From Hyphomicrobiales bacterium (GTDB lineage Bacteria; Pseudomonadota; Alphaproteobacteria; Rhizobiales; Beijerinckiaceae), in assembly GCA_026400535.1 (NCBI GenBank), contig JAPLOU010000044.1:1-64000 (forward strand): a stretch of 64,000 bases of DNA. The letters run 5' to 3'. The notes under the pieces are model-generated. The model was not told where the DNA came from, did no database searches, and was given only the letters and a program-made list of their open reading frames with translations. Below, piece after piece: positions 17,721-27,009 of the stretch (the stretch's first letter is position 1; every line of letters starts with the position of its first letter). The position numbers and the translations under genes were made by a program.

Positions 17721-18938
17721 TCAGCCTGCCAGCGCGCGCTCGAGGCTGGCTGTCAGGCGGTCCACTTCCTCGATCGTGTTGTAGTGCACCATCGAGACGC
17801 GCAGCACGCCGCCGCCATCGGCGAGCCCGAGATGCTCGACCAGCCGGCGCGAATGGAAATCCCCATGGCGGATGCCGATCCGGTCAGCGTCCACGCACCT
17901 GACGATCTCATCCGACCGACGGCCATCGAACTTGAAGGCGATGGTCGGAACCCGGCTCTCCTTCGGCGCATGGCGGTCGCCGATGATGCGCACATCATTG
18001 CGGTCGCGCAGCCAGCCGAGCAGGCGTTCCCCAAGCACCGCCTCGTGGTCTGCCACCGCATCGAAGGCCCGCACGATGGCCACGCGGTCACCCGTGCCGC
18101 CCCCAAGCCCATCGAAGTAGTCGACGATGCCGGTGCAGCCCCAGGCCAGTTCGTAATTGGCATTGCCCGGTTCCAGCTTGGTCGGCACTTTGTCCTTCGT
18201 ATAGAAGTAGTGGTACTGGCTCTCGAGCTCAGCCAGCAGGTCATAACGACCCCACAGCATCGCGAAGTGCGGCCCGAAGGTCTTGTAGAACGAGAAGGCG
18301 TAGAAGTCGGCGCCTGAGGCCTGGACATCGACCGCGCGGTGCGGCGCATAGGCGACGGCGTCGACAGCGAGCTTCGCGCCGCCCGCATGCACGATGGCCG
18401 CGATCTCGGCGATCGGATTGATGGTTCCCAGGATGTTCGACGCATGGGTCACCGCGACCAGCCGCGTGCGCTTGCTCATCAGCTGGCGCAGGTCATCGAG
18501 ATCGACACGGAATGTGTCGGGATTGATCGTCCAGACCCTGAACACGACCCCGCGCTCCTGGAGGATATGCCATGGACCGATGTTGGATTCATGATCGAAC
18601 ACGGTGACAATCACCTCGTCCCCGGGACTGAACTGCGGCGCCATCGCGGTCGCCAGCAGGCGCATCAGCGCCGATGTCGTTGGGCCCAGAACGATCTCTT
18701 CAGGCCAGCTGGCATTGACAAACCGCGCGATGCTGGCCCGCGATTGCGCCAGCCTCTCCGAGGCGCGCATGGAGTGGCTGTAGGATGCGCCCGTCTGCAC
18801 GCTCGTGGTCAGAAGATACTCCGACACCCGCTCCGCCACGTCGCGCAGCACCAGTGAGCCGCCTGCATTGTCAAGATAGACGAAACCGTCCGCAAGCGCG
18901 GGAAACCGTGCGCGCACGGATGTCAGGTCGAGCATCAC
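17721..18938 (-). CDS. Class V aminotransferase / cysteine-desulfurase-like protein
   Basis: 405 residues of PLP fold type I. Landmarks are YLDNAGGSL at the N-terminus, FDHESNIGPW, DAVAYAPHRAVD with the PLP Asp, and the Schiff-base Lys in FSFYKTFGPH. It matches the cysteine-desulfurase-like group whose substrates are mostly undefined. No iron-sulfur assembly genes are near, so housekeeping desulfuration is unlikely. A GTG (18938) with AAGGA eight bases upstream or the next ATG (18935) could start it. Within the train it probably removes an amino group or splits a C-X bond from an amino acid. Confidence 0.85.
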   Translation of the reverse strand: MMLDLTSVRARFPALADGFVYLDNAGGSLVLRDVAERVSEYLLTTSVQTGASYSHSMRASERLAQSRASIARFVNASWPEEIVLGPTTSALMRLLATAMAPQFSPGDEVIVTVFDHESNIGPWHILQERGVVFRVWTINPDTFRVDLDDLRQLMSKRTRLVAVTHASNILGTINPIAEIAAIVHAGGAKLAVDAVAYAPHRAVDVQASGADFYAFSFYKTFGPHFAMLWGRYDLLAELESQYHYFYTKDKVPTKLEPGNANYELAWGCTGIVDYFDGLGGGTGDRVAIVRAFDAVADHEAVLGERLLGWLRDRNDVRIIGDRHAPKESRVPTIAFKFDGRRSDEIVRCVDADRIGIRHGDFHSRRLVEHLGLADGGGVLRVSMVHYNTIEEVDRLTASLERALAG

Positions 18939-18977
18939 GGAAGAAGTCCTTCGGTCATGGAATGAACCTGCAGCCTG

Positions 18978-19131
18978 TCACAGGATCTGGCAGAGGAAAA
19001 GCTGCGTTCGATCATACTGGGGCCGCGCGAAGAACAGCTCGGGCAGGGCCTCCTCGACGATCTCGCCCTGGTCCATGAAGATCACCCGGTCGGCCACTTC
19101 CGCGCAAAACCCGCGGATTGCGGGCCGGGTC
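18978..19131 (-). pseudogene. Remnant of an amino-acid ABC transporter ATP-binding gene (3' end only)
   Basis: About 50 codons ending at the TGA at 18978-18980 read as the C-terminus of a GlnQ-type ATPase: GFCAEVADRVIFMDQGEIVE, then a P..LFF..P..DRTQLFLCQIL ending. Walker A, signature and Walker B are all missing. It fills the gap between the class V aminotransferase-like gene and the CoA-transferase gene in the same orientation. A deletion probably removed the rest of a transporter that once belonged to this operon. Confidence 0.75.
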
Positions 19132-19153
19132 TGACGCGGTCTTCCGGGCGCGG

Positions 19154-20368
19154 TCAGGCGTCAGTGGGCGGCTTGCCCAGGACGCAAGCTGCAAGAAGGC
19201 TGGCGATCTCGGCTTCATCGAGGCCAAGTTCCCGCGCGATGTCGCTGGTTGCCGCGCCCGCCAGGGGGATGTCGTGCCGGAGTTTCGGGCGCACGCCGTC
19301 GATCTCGATCGGCAGCGAGGGCAATCGGGTCGTTCGGCCATCGGGCAAGGTGATGTCCGTCATGGCGCCCGGATGGGCGAGATGCGGATCATCGAACATG
19401 TCCTCGGGTCTGTTGATCGGCGCGAAGGGCAGGCCGATGCGTTCGCAGGTGGCGAGGATTGTGGCGTGGTCGAGGCTGCCGAACAGCGCACGGACCTGCG
19501 GCATGAAGCGGTCGCGCGCAAGCACCCGCTCACGGTTCGACCCCAGGGCAGGGTCCAACCTCAGCTGTTCAAGGCCGAACGCGGAGCAGAAGGCCTCCCA
19601 CTGGCCATCGGAGACGACCCCGACGAAGACCTGAGAGCCGTCGGCCGTATCGAACACATCGTAAATGGCCCAGGCAGCGACCCGGTTCGGCATCGGCGCG
19701 GCCGCCTTGCCGGTCACGGCAAACTGCATCATGTGCTGGCTGACGAGAAACATGTTGTTCTCGAACAGACCGATCTTGAGCAGCCGGCCGAGCCCCGTGC
19801 GCTGGCGCTCGTGGACAGCGGCCAGGATACCAATCACGCCGAACATTCCGCCCATGATGTCGTTGACGGACGCGCCGGCGCGCAGCGGCCGCCCCGGCGG
19901 CCCTGTCATGTAGGCCAGTCCACCCATCATCTGCACGACCTCGTCGAGCGCGGTGCGGTTCTCGTAGGGCCCGGTCAGGAAGCCCTTCAGCGAGCAGTAG
20001 ATCAGCGTGGGCCGCTCCGCCTTCAGCGCTTCGTAGCCCAGACCCAGTGCCTCTAGCGCGCCAGGTCTGAAGTTCTCGGTCAGGACATCCGCGGTGCCGA
20101 TCAGACGCTTGATCAGTGCGAGCCCCTTGTCAGATTGAAGATCGACCTGGAACGAGCGCTTGTTGCGGTTGAAGGACACGAAGAAGCCGGCGCCCGACCC
20201 GGCCAGCGCCCGCGTGTTGTCGCCACGGCCCATCGGCTCGACCTTGATGACATCTGCGCCGAGATCGGCCAGGATGAGCCCGGCGCTTGGGCCCATCACC
20301 ATGTGCGAGAACTCGATCACGCGGATGCCCGCCAGCGGCTGCGGGCCCTGGGTCGCCGTCCTGGTCAT
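19154..20368 (-). CDS. Class III CoA-transferase (CaiB/Frc family)
   Basis: 404 residues. Family landmarks are IRVIEFSHMVMGPSAGLILADLGAD at the N-terminus (Rossmann-like domain), VIKVEPMGRGD, ENFRPG and the likely catalytic Asp in TALDEVVQMMGG. It moves CoA between a carboxylic acid and an acyl-CoA donor. The start overlaps the HMG-CoA-lyase-like gene by 4 bases, so the two probably act in sequence, with activation of a hydroxy-dicarboxylic acid followed by C-C cleavage. The substrate is unknown. Confidence 0.9.
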   Translation of the reverse strand: MTRTATQGPQPLAGIRVIEFSHMVMGPSAGLILADLGADVIKVEPMGRGDNTRALAGSGAGFFVSFNRNKRSFQVDLQSDKGLALIKRLIGTADVLTENFRPGALEALGLGYEALKAERPTLIYCSLKGFLTGPYENRTALDEVVQMMGGLAYMTGPPGRPLRAGASVNDIMGGMFGVIGILAAVHERQRTGLGRLLKIGLFENNMFLVSQHMMQFAVTGKAAAPMPNRVAAWAIYDVFDTADGSQVFVGVVSDGQWEAFCSAFGLEQLRLDPALGSNRERVLARDRFMPQVRALFGSLDHATILATCERIGLPFAPINRPEDMFDDPHLAHPGAMTDITLPDGRTTRLPSLPIEIDGVRPKLRHDIPLAGAATSDIARELGLDEAEIASLLAACVLGKPPTDA

Positions 20369-21321
20369 GGGGCGCTTCCTTTGGTTGCGGCGACAAAGCC
20401 CCTGGGAAGACCGGCATCAGGGACATGGCCATAAAGGCTCTCGCCCGGCAGCCCTGCGCGGATCAGTGCGCGCGCCGTGATCAGCCTGTCGATGTCGATG
20501 CCTGTCCTCAGACCCATGGCTTCGAGCAGGAAAACCAGATCCTCGGTGACGATGTTGCCCGTAGCGCCCGGCGCATAGGGACAGCCGCCGATCCCTCCTT
20601 GCGAGGCATCGAAGGTGGTCACACCCACGTCCAGCGCTGCGACGACATTCGCCAGTCCCAGTCCGCGCGTGTTGTGCAGATGCGCGCCCCCGGCCTTGCC
20701 GCCCACCTCGCTCTGCAGGCGCCTGAACAGACGCCGCACCTGCGCGGGATTGCCCATACCCGTCGTGTCGGACAGGTTGATCGTATCGGCGCCAGCCTTC
20801 GCCAGCAGGCCTGCCAGCGCGATCACCCAATCTTCCGCGACAGGCCCTTCCATGGTGCAGCCGAAAGCCGTGGAGATGCCGACCTCGACACCGGGGCGAC
20901 CCCGGCCGGGCAGATGGCCGGGGGGAAGGCTGTCGCGCAGCGCCACGACCGCCGCGACCTCTTCGACGGCTTGTTCCGGCGTCATCTTGATGTTGCTCTG
21001 CGAATGCAGCCGCGAAGCCGAGACCGGCATGCAGACCCGGTGCACCCTGGCCGCGAAGGCGCGCTCCGCTCCCTTCAGATTGGGCGCGAGCGCGAGGATG
21101 GCGACATCAGGCAGCGCCACGCTCTGGGCGACAACCTCTGAAGCGTCCGCCATCTGCGGCAGCTGTCGCGGGGAAACGAAGGAGCCGACCTCGATCTCCG
21201 GAAGGCCGGCCGCAGCAAGGGCGGTGATCCACCTCAGTTTGGCCGCCGTCGGCATCACCTGCTTGATGCTTTGCAGTCCGTCGCGAGGACCAACCTCGCT
21301 GACAACGACATCCCTGATCAC
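20365..21321 (-). CDS. Hydroxymethylglutaryl-CoA lyase family protein
   Basis: 318 residues of a DRE-TIM lyase. The first strand has EVGPRDGLQ, metal ligands appear as HLHNTRG, and the family signature loop GIGGCPYAPGATGN carries the catalytic Cys. True HMG-CoA lyase splits HMG-CoA into acetyl-CoA and acetoacetate; relatives cleave other 3-hydroxyacyl-CoAs. It is the first gene of the leftward train and is coupled to a CoA-transferase. Conversion of free 3-hydroxy-3-methylglutarate or a similar acid would fit. The promoter is presumably in 21322-21516, shared with the divergent DUF3108 gene. Confidence 0.9.
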   Translation of the reverse strand: MIRDVVVSEVGPRDGLQSIKQVMPTAAKLRWITALAAAGLPEIEVGSFVSPRQLPQMADASEVVAQSVALPDVAILALAPNLKGAERAFAARVHRVCMPVSASRLHSQSNIKMTPEQAVEEVAAVVALRDSLPPGHLPGRGRPGVEVGISTAFGCTMEGPVAEDWVIALAGLLAKAGADTINLSDTTGMGNPAQVRRLFRRLQSEVGGKAGGAHLHNTRGLGLANVVAALDVGVTTFDASQGGIGGCPYAPGATGNIVTEDLVFLLEAMGLRTGIDIDRLITARALIRAGLPGESLYGHVPDAGLPRGFVAATKGSAP

Positions 21322-21516
21322 CGAAGCGCCCTCCCCGCACGGTCATGTGAGCGCTCCTGAGAGCGGTGTAAAGGTTTCCCAGAGCCCTCCCGGCAGGGCG
21401 GACGAAGGCCCGGTTCATCTGGCGTTGAGGAATTGTGAAGGAGAGATGATTAACCATAAGCCTTGGTTTTGTCAGAATCGGGTCTCATGCCTCGTGTTCG
21501 GTTTTGGAGTTCGCCC

Positions 21517-22383
21517 ATGCATCGCGCCTCAATGTCATCGCTGACAGGCTTTCTTGCTGCCGCCTGCCTGACGTTCGCCATTCCGGCGGCGGCGCAGACG
21601 GCCAGCTCCGGCAAATGGCAGGCGACCTATGGCGTTTCGCTGATCGGCCTGCCGATCGGCATTGCCAATGTGACAGCGGCGCTTGAGCAACAGCGCTACA
21701 AGATCGACCTTCAGGCACGGCTCACAGGACTGGCCGGCATGGTGAGCGGCGGCCGCGGCGCGGGTCAGGCCTCTGGCGGCCTCAGCGATGGCCGTCCCGT
21801 CTCCAGCGGCTATTCGGCGTCCGGCTCCAATGGCAAGGAATCGCGCACGGTTCGCATGGCCGTGAGTGGCGGCACGGCGACGGCGGTGGACATCTCGCCG
21901 CCCATCGTCAAGAAGCCGGACGCGATCCCGGTCGCCGACAGCCACAAGCGTGGCATCACCGATCCGGTCTCGGCGCTGCTGATGCCGGTTCCCGCCGGTC
22001 AGAACCCGGTATCAGCCGCGGCCTGCAACCGCTCGATCCAGATCTTCGACGGCAATGCCCGCTATGACATCGCGCTCAGCTATGCCGGCACGCGCACTGT
22101 CGAGGGGCGAGGCTACAACGGCCCGGTCGTGGTCTGCAATGCGCGCTATGTACCGATTTCCGGGCATCGTGACGGCAAGGCCACGCAGTACATGGCCCAG
22201 AACCGGGACATCCAGGCCTGGCTGGCCCCGGTCTCCGGGACCTCGCTGATGGCGCCCTACCGCATCGCGGTCCGCAGCGAGATCGGCATGGTGGTGATCG
22301 AGGCCACCCGCTTCGAAGGCATGGTCAAGGCCGCTGGTACATCCGGTGAGGCGCGGACCCGCAGCGCCAGCGTCCAGCGCTGA
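21517..22383 (+). CDS. DUF3108-domain exported protein
   Basis: 288 residues with a Sec signal peptide (SLTGFLAAACLTFAIPAAAQ). A DUF3108-type beta-rich domain starts at WQATYGVSLIGLPIGIANV. It is periplasmic. DUF3108 proteins are of unknown role and are often found in alphaproteobacteria. ATG 21517 is chosen because GGAG (21506-21509) lies seven bases ahead and the resulting N-terminus is a clean signal peptide. The in-frame ATGs at 21463 and 21487 would put extra residues before the signal. Confidence 0.8.
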   Translation: MHRASMSSLTGFLAAACLTFAIPAAAQTASSGKWQATYGVSLIGLPIGIANVTAALEQQRYKIDLQARLTGLAGMVSGGRGAGQASGGLSDGRPVSSGYSASGSNGKESRTVRMAVSGGTATAVDISPPIVKKPDAIPVADSHKRGITDPVSALLMPVPAGQNPVSAAACNRSIQIFDGNARYDIALSYAGTRTVEGRGYNGPVVVCNARYVPISGHRDGKATQYMAQNRDIQAWLAPVSGTSLMAPYRIAVRSEIGMVVIEATRFEGMVKAAGTSGEARTRSASVQR

Positions 22384-22573
22384 TGATGTCAGCCACGAGG
22401 CTGAGCCACCCGATAGCACCGTGAACAAACCCTGATTCTGTTCGGCGTCACCGATTCGGGCCGGTTTCGTTCCTAGGCTGTTCCCTTGCTGGCGAGCCTG
22501 CGCTGAAACGACCGTGCACATGGCCCGAATGCGTGTTGCGCCCGTCGTGCCGGCGTGGTCAGTGCAAGCTGCA

Positions 22574-25500
22574 ATGTCCGTCCGCGCCCTGACCCCAGCC
22601 TTCCGTACCCGTGGCGTCACAGCCGTGCTGGGGCCAACGAATACCGGCAAGACCCATTATGCGCTTGAGCGCATGACGGCCCATGCCACGGGGATGATCG
22701 GCCTGCCCCTGCGGCTGCTCGCGCGCGAGGTTTACGGCAAGCTGGTCGCAAGGGTCGGCGTCAAGGCGGTCGCGCTCGTGACCGGCGAGGAGAAGATCAA
22801 GCCCGACAACCCGCGCTTCTGGGTTTCGACCGTGGAGGCGATGCCGCGCGACCTGAGCGTCGACTTCGTCGCGGTTGACGAAGTCCAGCTTGCCGCTGAT
22901 GACGACCGCGGCCATGTCTTCACCGACCGGCTTCTGAACCAGCGCGGCCGTTCCGAGACGCTGTTGATCGGGGCGGGCACCATGCGCCCGCTGATCGAGC
23001 AGTTGATGCCGGGCGTTCATGTGGTCACCCGGCCCCGGCTGTCGAACCTGAGCTTCGCGGGCGAGAAGAAACTCACGCGTCTCGCCCCGCGAACCGCGAT
23101 CGTGGCTTTCTCCGCCGACGAGGTCTATGCGGTCGCCGAGCTGATCCGCCGCCAGAAGGGCGGCGCGGCCGTGGTGATGGGCTCGCTCAGCCCGCGCACC
23201 CGCAACGCCCAGGTCGAGCTCTTCCAAAATGGCGACGTCGACTACCTTGTGGCAACCGATGCGGTCGGCATGGGCCTCAATCTCGACGTCGACCAGGTCG
23301 TCTTCGCTGCCGACCGCAAGTTCGACGGCCACCGCTTTCGCCCTCTTTATCCGGCCGAACTCGGCCAGATTGCGGGACGCGCCGGCCGTCATATGCGCGA
23401 TGGCCTGTTCGGGACGACCGGCCGCTGCCCTCCCTTCGATCCCGACCTGATCGAGGCGATCGAAAACCATCAGTTCGACGCCGTCCGCCAATTGCAGTGG
23501 CGCAACCCGGATCTGGATTTCCGCTCCCTCAATGCACTGAAAGCCTCCCTCGCCATTCAGCCCAGCGAGCCGGGCCTCGCCAAGGCGCCGGCCGCAGACG
23601 ACGAGATCGCGCTCGAAATCGTCACGGCGGATGTCGAACTGCGCAACCTCGCCAACGGTCGCGCGGCGGTCGAGAACCTCTGGGACGCCTGCCAGGTTCC
23701 GGACTACCGCAAGGTTTCGCCGCATATCCACGCGGAGCTTGTCGCCACGATCTATCGTTTCCTCATGGACCGCCGTGGCATCCCCGCGGATTGGTTCAAG
23801 CGCCAGATCGCGCAGCTTGACCGCATGGATGGCGACATCGACACCTTGTCCAACCGGATTGCACAGATCAGGACCTGGACGTTCGTGGCCAACAGGCCGG
23901 ACTGGTTGCCGCAAGCAGAGCATTGGCAGGCCGTGACGCGTGCGGTAGAGGACAAACTATCCGACGCTCTGCATGAGCGTCTGGCGGCCCGCTTCGTGGA
24001 CCGCCGGACGAGTGTGCTGATGCGTCGCTTGCGGGAGAATACGATGCTTGAGGCTCAGGTCACTGCCACAGGTGACGTTCTGATCGAAGGTCAGCATGTC
24101 GGCAGCCTGTCCGGTTTTCATTTCCTGCCGGATGCCAACGCCTCGGGACCTGAGGCCAAGGCGCTGAATGCGGCTGCGCAGAAGGCTCTGGTGAGCGAAT
24201 TGGAGGCGCGTGCGGCGCGTGTCTCCCTCGCTGGCGACGAGGCCTTCGTTCTGGCCAATGACGGCCTGATCCGCTGGGTTGGAGCGCCGGTCGCCAAGCT
24301 CACGGCGGGTGAGAAGATTCTCGCGCCCAGGATGAGGGTCATCGCCGATGAGGCCCTGACGGGTGCGGCGCGCGAACAGGTCGAACAGCGGCTGGAGTTG
24401 TGGATCAAGGCCCAGATCACACGGCATCTGGGGGCGCTTGTTGTCCTTGAGGACGCGCCCGAGCTGACCGGCATCGCCCGCGGGATCGCCTTCCAGCTCT
24501 CAGAGGCGCTCGGCGTGCTCGACCGGGCCAAGGTCGCAAACGACGTCAAGTCGCTGGAACAGGACGCGCGCGCCTCGCTGCGCAAGCATGGCGTCCGCTT
24601 CGGCGCCTACCATCTCTATCTTCCGCTTCTGCTGAAGCCCACGCCGCGCGCGCTGGCCTCCTTGCTCTGGGCCCTGAAGCACGGCGGCCTTGAGCAGAAA
24701 GGCCGCGACGAGATTGCCCATCTGGCCCTGTCGGGCAGGACATCGATTCCGGCAGACAAGGATGTGCACCGCGACCTGTACCGCGCCGCCGGCTTCCACG
24801 TGGCGGGCGAGCGCGCGCTTCGTGTCGACATCCTGGAACGGCTGGCGGACCTGATCAGGGCAGCGATCGCCTATCGGCCCGGCGTGACGGTGGGCGAGCC
24901 TCCACCCGGAGCGGCCGATGGCGACGGCTTCGTGATCACGGGGGCGATGACCTCGCTGGTCGGAGCATCGGGGCCGGATTTCGCCAGCGTGCTGAAGGCG
25001 CTCGGCTACGCCGTCACATCCCGGAAGGGCCCGGCGATCACGGTCCCGCTGCTGATGCCGGCGCCGACCACGCCGGCCGTTGTCGCCGTTGTACCGTCCC
25101 CGGCCGAAGCCGCACCGGGCGTTGCGACCGAACATCCGGCACAGGCCGTGCAGCCGGCCGAGCCTGCAACCGCTGAAGCTGAGCCGACGGAGATCCAGTC
25201 GACCGAGCCGGTCGCGACAGCCGCCGTTGAGGCGACAGCAGAACCCGAGGCAGTCGAAGGCGCCGAAGCTCCGGCGGCAGTCGACGCTGGACCCGCGCCT
25301 GATGTGCCTGAGATCGACGTCTGGCGCCCGCACCGCCAGCACCAGCGTGATCAGCGCGGCAGCCAGCGCCCGGGACGCGGGCGCGGCAAGCCGGGTGAGG
25401 CAGCGCAGGGCGTACCGCGCCGGAACCGTGGCCGCGGTGTTGCACCTGCGGCCCCTGCGCAGGGCGAGCCGCCGGCGGATGGCACTGCGCCCACGTCCCT

Positions 25501-25894
25501 GCGCCCCCGCGAGGACCGCGCGGGTCGCTTCCGGCCTGACGCGCAGCGGGCCAATGGGCCAAGGCCCCCGGGCGGCGGCCCCAGATCGACTGATGCCGAG
25601 GGTGCCAATCGTACGGGCCGCGGCAAACCCTTCGGCAATCGCGACAGGGGGCCTGCGCCGCGCGCCATCGGCCACGACGCAGGTGAGGCGGATGGCGGCA
25701 GGAGGTTTGGCGGAGGCGACCAGCGTGGTCCGCGCCCGGAGCATCGCGGCGACAAACGCGCCGACGCGCGGCCGGATCGCGTTTTCCGCGATGAGCCGCG
25801 CGCGCCGAGGCCCGAGCGCCAGCCAGATCCCGATTCGCCCTTCGCGAAGCTTGCCGCCCTCAAGGCGCGGCTTGAAGGCGACCGCAAGCCCTGA
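22574..25894 (+). CDS. SUV3-like DExH RNA helicase with long low-complexity C-terminus
   Basis: About 1106 residues. Helicase motifs are Walker A GPTNTGKTHYALERM near residue 20, DEVQ in VDEVQLAADDDRGH, VATDAVGMGLNL and motif VI QIAGRAGRH. It resembles mitochondrial SUV3, which unwinds RNA in degradation complexes. After about residue 830 the protein becomes Ala/Pro/Glu-rich and then Arg/Gly/Pro-rich to near the end, a likely disordered RNA-binding tail. Start is uncertain: ATG 22574, ATG 22520 and GTG 22514 are in frame and none has a clear ribosome site. The S4-domain gene follows 15 bases downstream, supporting an RNA-metabolism operon. Confidence 0.87.
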   Translation: MSVRALTPAFRTRGVTAVLGPTNTGKTHYALERMTAHATGMIGLPLRLLAREVYGKLVARVGVKAVALVTGEEKIKPDNPRFWVSTVEAMPRDLSVDFVAVDEVQLAADDDRGHVFTDRLLNQRGRSETLLIGAGTMRPLIEQLMPGVHVVTRPRLSNLSFAGEKKLTRLAPRTAIVAFSADEVYAVAELIRRQKGGAAVVMGSLSPRTRNAQVELFQNGDVDYLVATDAVGMGLNLDVDQVVFAADRKFDGHRFRPLYPAELGQIAGRAGRHMRDGLFGTTGRCPPFDPDLIEAIENHQFDAVRQLQWRNPDLDFRSLNALKASLAIQPSEPGLAKAPAADDEIALEIVTADVELRNLANGRAAVENLWDACQVPDYRKVSPHIHAELVATIYRFLMDRRGIPADWFKRQIAQLDRMDGDIDTLSNRIAQIRTWTFVANRPDWLPQAEHWQAVTRAVEDKLSDALHERLAARFVDRRTSVLMRRLRENTMLEAQVTATGDVLIEGQHVGSLSGFHFLPDANASGPEAKALNAAAQKALVSELEARAARVSLAGDEAFVLANDGLIRWVGAPVAKLTAGEKILAPRMRVIADEALTGAAREQVEQRLELWIKAQITRHLGALVVLEDAPELTGIARGIAFQLSEALGVLDRAKVANDVKSLEQDARASLRKHGVRFGAYHLYLPLLLKPTPRALASLLWALKHGGLEQKGRDEIAHLALSGRTSIPADKDVHRDLYRAAGFHVAGERALRVDILERLADLIRAAIAYRPGVTVGEPPPGAADGDGFVITGAMTSLVGASGPDFASVLKALGYAVTSRKGPAITVPLLMPAPTTPAVVAVVPSPAEAAPGVATEHPAQAVQPAEPATAEAEPTEIQSTEPVATAAVEATAEPEAVEGAEAPAAVDAGPAPDVPEIDVWRPHRQHQRDQRGSQRPGRGRGKPGEAAQGVPRRNRGRGVAPAAPAQGEPPADGTAPTSLRPREDRAGRFRPDAQRANGPRPPGGGPRSTDAEGANRTGRGKPFGNRDRGPAPRAIGHDAGEADGGRRFGGGDQRGPRPEHRGDKRADARPDRVFRDEPRAPRPERQPDPDSPFAKLAALKARLEGDRKP

Positions 25895-25909
25895 CCGCTC
25901 CGGCTGCCG

Positions 25910-26179
25910 ATGCGTGACGACAGGCAGCGGCTGGACAAGTGGATCTGGTTCGCACGCTTTGCCCGCACACGCACGGCAGCGCGGGATCTCATCGAGGCCG
26001 GCCACGTGCGCATCGCCGGCCGCCGGGTGACGTCAGCTGCGCATGCCCTCAAATGCGGGGACGTTCTGACCATCGCTGTCCCCCATGCGACGGCGGTGGT
26101 CCGGGTCATCGGCCTCGGCACCCGGCGGGGCGGTGCGGCCAGCGTCACGGACCTTTACGAGCCGTTCGATCCAGACTGA
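25910..26179 (+). CDS. S4-domain RNA-binding protein (HslR-like)
   Basis: 89 residues. A single S4 domain opens with QRLDKWIWFARFARTRTAARDLIEAGHVRI, the alpha-L motif of heat-shock protein 15 (HslR), which binds 50S subunits carrying stalled nascent chains. It sits 15 bases after the SUV3-like helicase gene, a pairing that points to a shared RNA or ribosome-rescue function. It is shorter than E. coli HslR, lacking most of the C-terminal extension. Confidence 0.88.
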   Translation: MRDDRQRLDKWIWFARFARTRTAARDLIEAGHVRIAGRRVTSAAHALKCGDVLTIAVPHATAVVRVIGLGTRRGGAASVTDLYEPFDPD

Positions 26180-26306
26180 TCCGCAATCGGCACAGCTTGA
26201 ACACATGGTCGTGCGAGGCTAGACCTCGATCATGGTTCACCGCAGCCGGCCTCAAGGGGTCTGCGATCACAGCCAATCGGCCACAAAGGCCCGCCGGGGA
26301 TAGTGT

Positions 26307-26645
26307 ATGACCTACGTCGTTACCGAGAACTGCATCAAGTGCAAGTACATGGACTGTGTCGAGGTTTGCCCCGTCGACTGTTTCTATGAGGGCGAGAACA
26401 TGCTCGTCATCCACCCGGACGAATGCATAGATTGCGGCGTATGCGAACCCGAATGCCCCGCCGAGGCGATCAAGCCGGACACCGAACCGGGCCTCGAGCA
26501 ATGGCTGAAGCTAAACGTCGACTACGCGAAGGCATGGCCGAACATCACCCGCAAGAAGGACGCGCCGGGCGACGCCAAGAGTTTTGACGGGGTGGCTGGC
26601 AAGTTCGAAGCCTATTTTTCGCCCGAGCCAGGCGAGGGTGACTGA
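26307..26645 (+). CDS. fdxA: Seven-iron ferredoxin FdxA
   Basis: 112 residues. The N-terminal 3Fe-4S/4Fe-4S pattern is complete: [18 protein letters not shown] followed by [16 protein letters not shown]. The C-terminal extension ([13 protein letters not shown]) is typical of alphaproteobacterial FdxA. It is a soluble electron carrier. It stands alone between the S4 gene and a long leader ahead of carD. Confidence 0.95.
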   Translation: MTYVVTENCIKCKYMDCVEVCPVDCFYEGENMLVIHPDECIDCGVCEPECPAEAIKPDTEPGLEQWLKLNVDYAKAWPNITRKKDAPGDAKSFDGVAGKFEAYFSPEPGEGD

Positions 26646-27009
26646 CGGACTGCCCCGTTCGGCCGGGGTCTGTTAACCATGCGCGCTCGGCATGTGGTTA
26701 ACAAATCGCTAAAGCTTTGAAACCGGCGGAAAACTATGGTAGGGTTTTCTCACAGTCGGAAGTCATGTCCACGCTCCCGCAAAGCGGAGTATTCCACAAC
26801 AGGTTGTCGATCATTCCGGGCCGTCAGTGATTGCGGTCGGAACGAAGGGGCGTGCCAGCGGGACATGGTGTTCACAAGCGGCTGAGGGGAAGTGCGCAAG
26901 CGTCTTGTCACGCATGCGGAGTGGTGATGGGCAACCTGTGCCGGCCCGGCATGGGTGACTCGAATGTGTTGTCTGCCGGCAGGCAGATCGATCAGGAGAT
27001 TGATTCTAG
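26646..27009. other. 364-base intergenic region upstream of carD
   Basis: I see no convincing gene here. It holds two GTTAAC-type motifs (near 26692 and 26708-26715, about 21 bases between TTAA cores, so not a standard CtrA site) and AT-richer sequence around 26700-26755 that probably contains the carD promoter. AGGAG at the right end is the ribosome site of carD. The remaining roughly 250 bases would be a long 5' leader. Confidence 0.4.

Noticed and set aside
15632-17902. A 756-codon open frame on the plus strand
   Set aside because: It runs antisense across the IDO-like and FAD-oxidase genes with no family-like sequence.
26688-26716. CtrA site upstream of carD
   Set aside because: The TTAA cores are about 21 bases apart; the spacing does not match.
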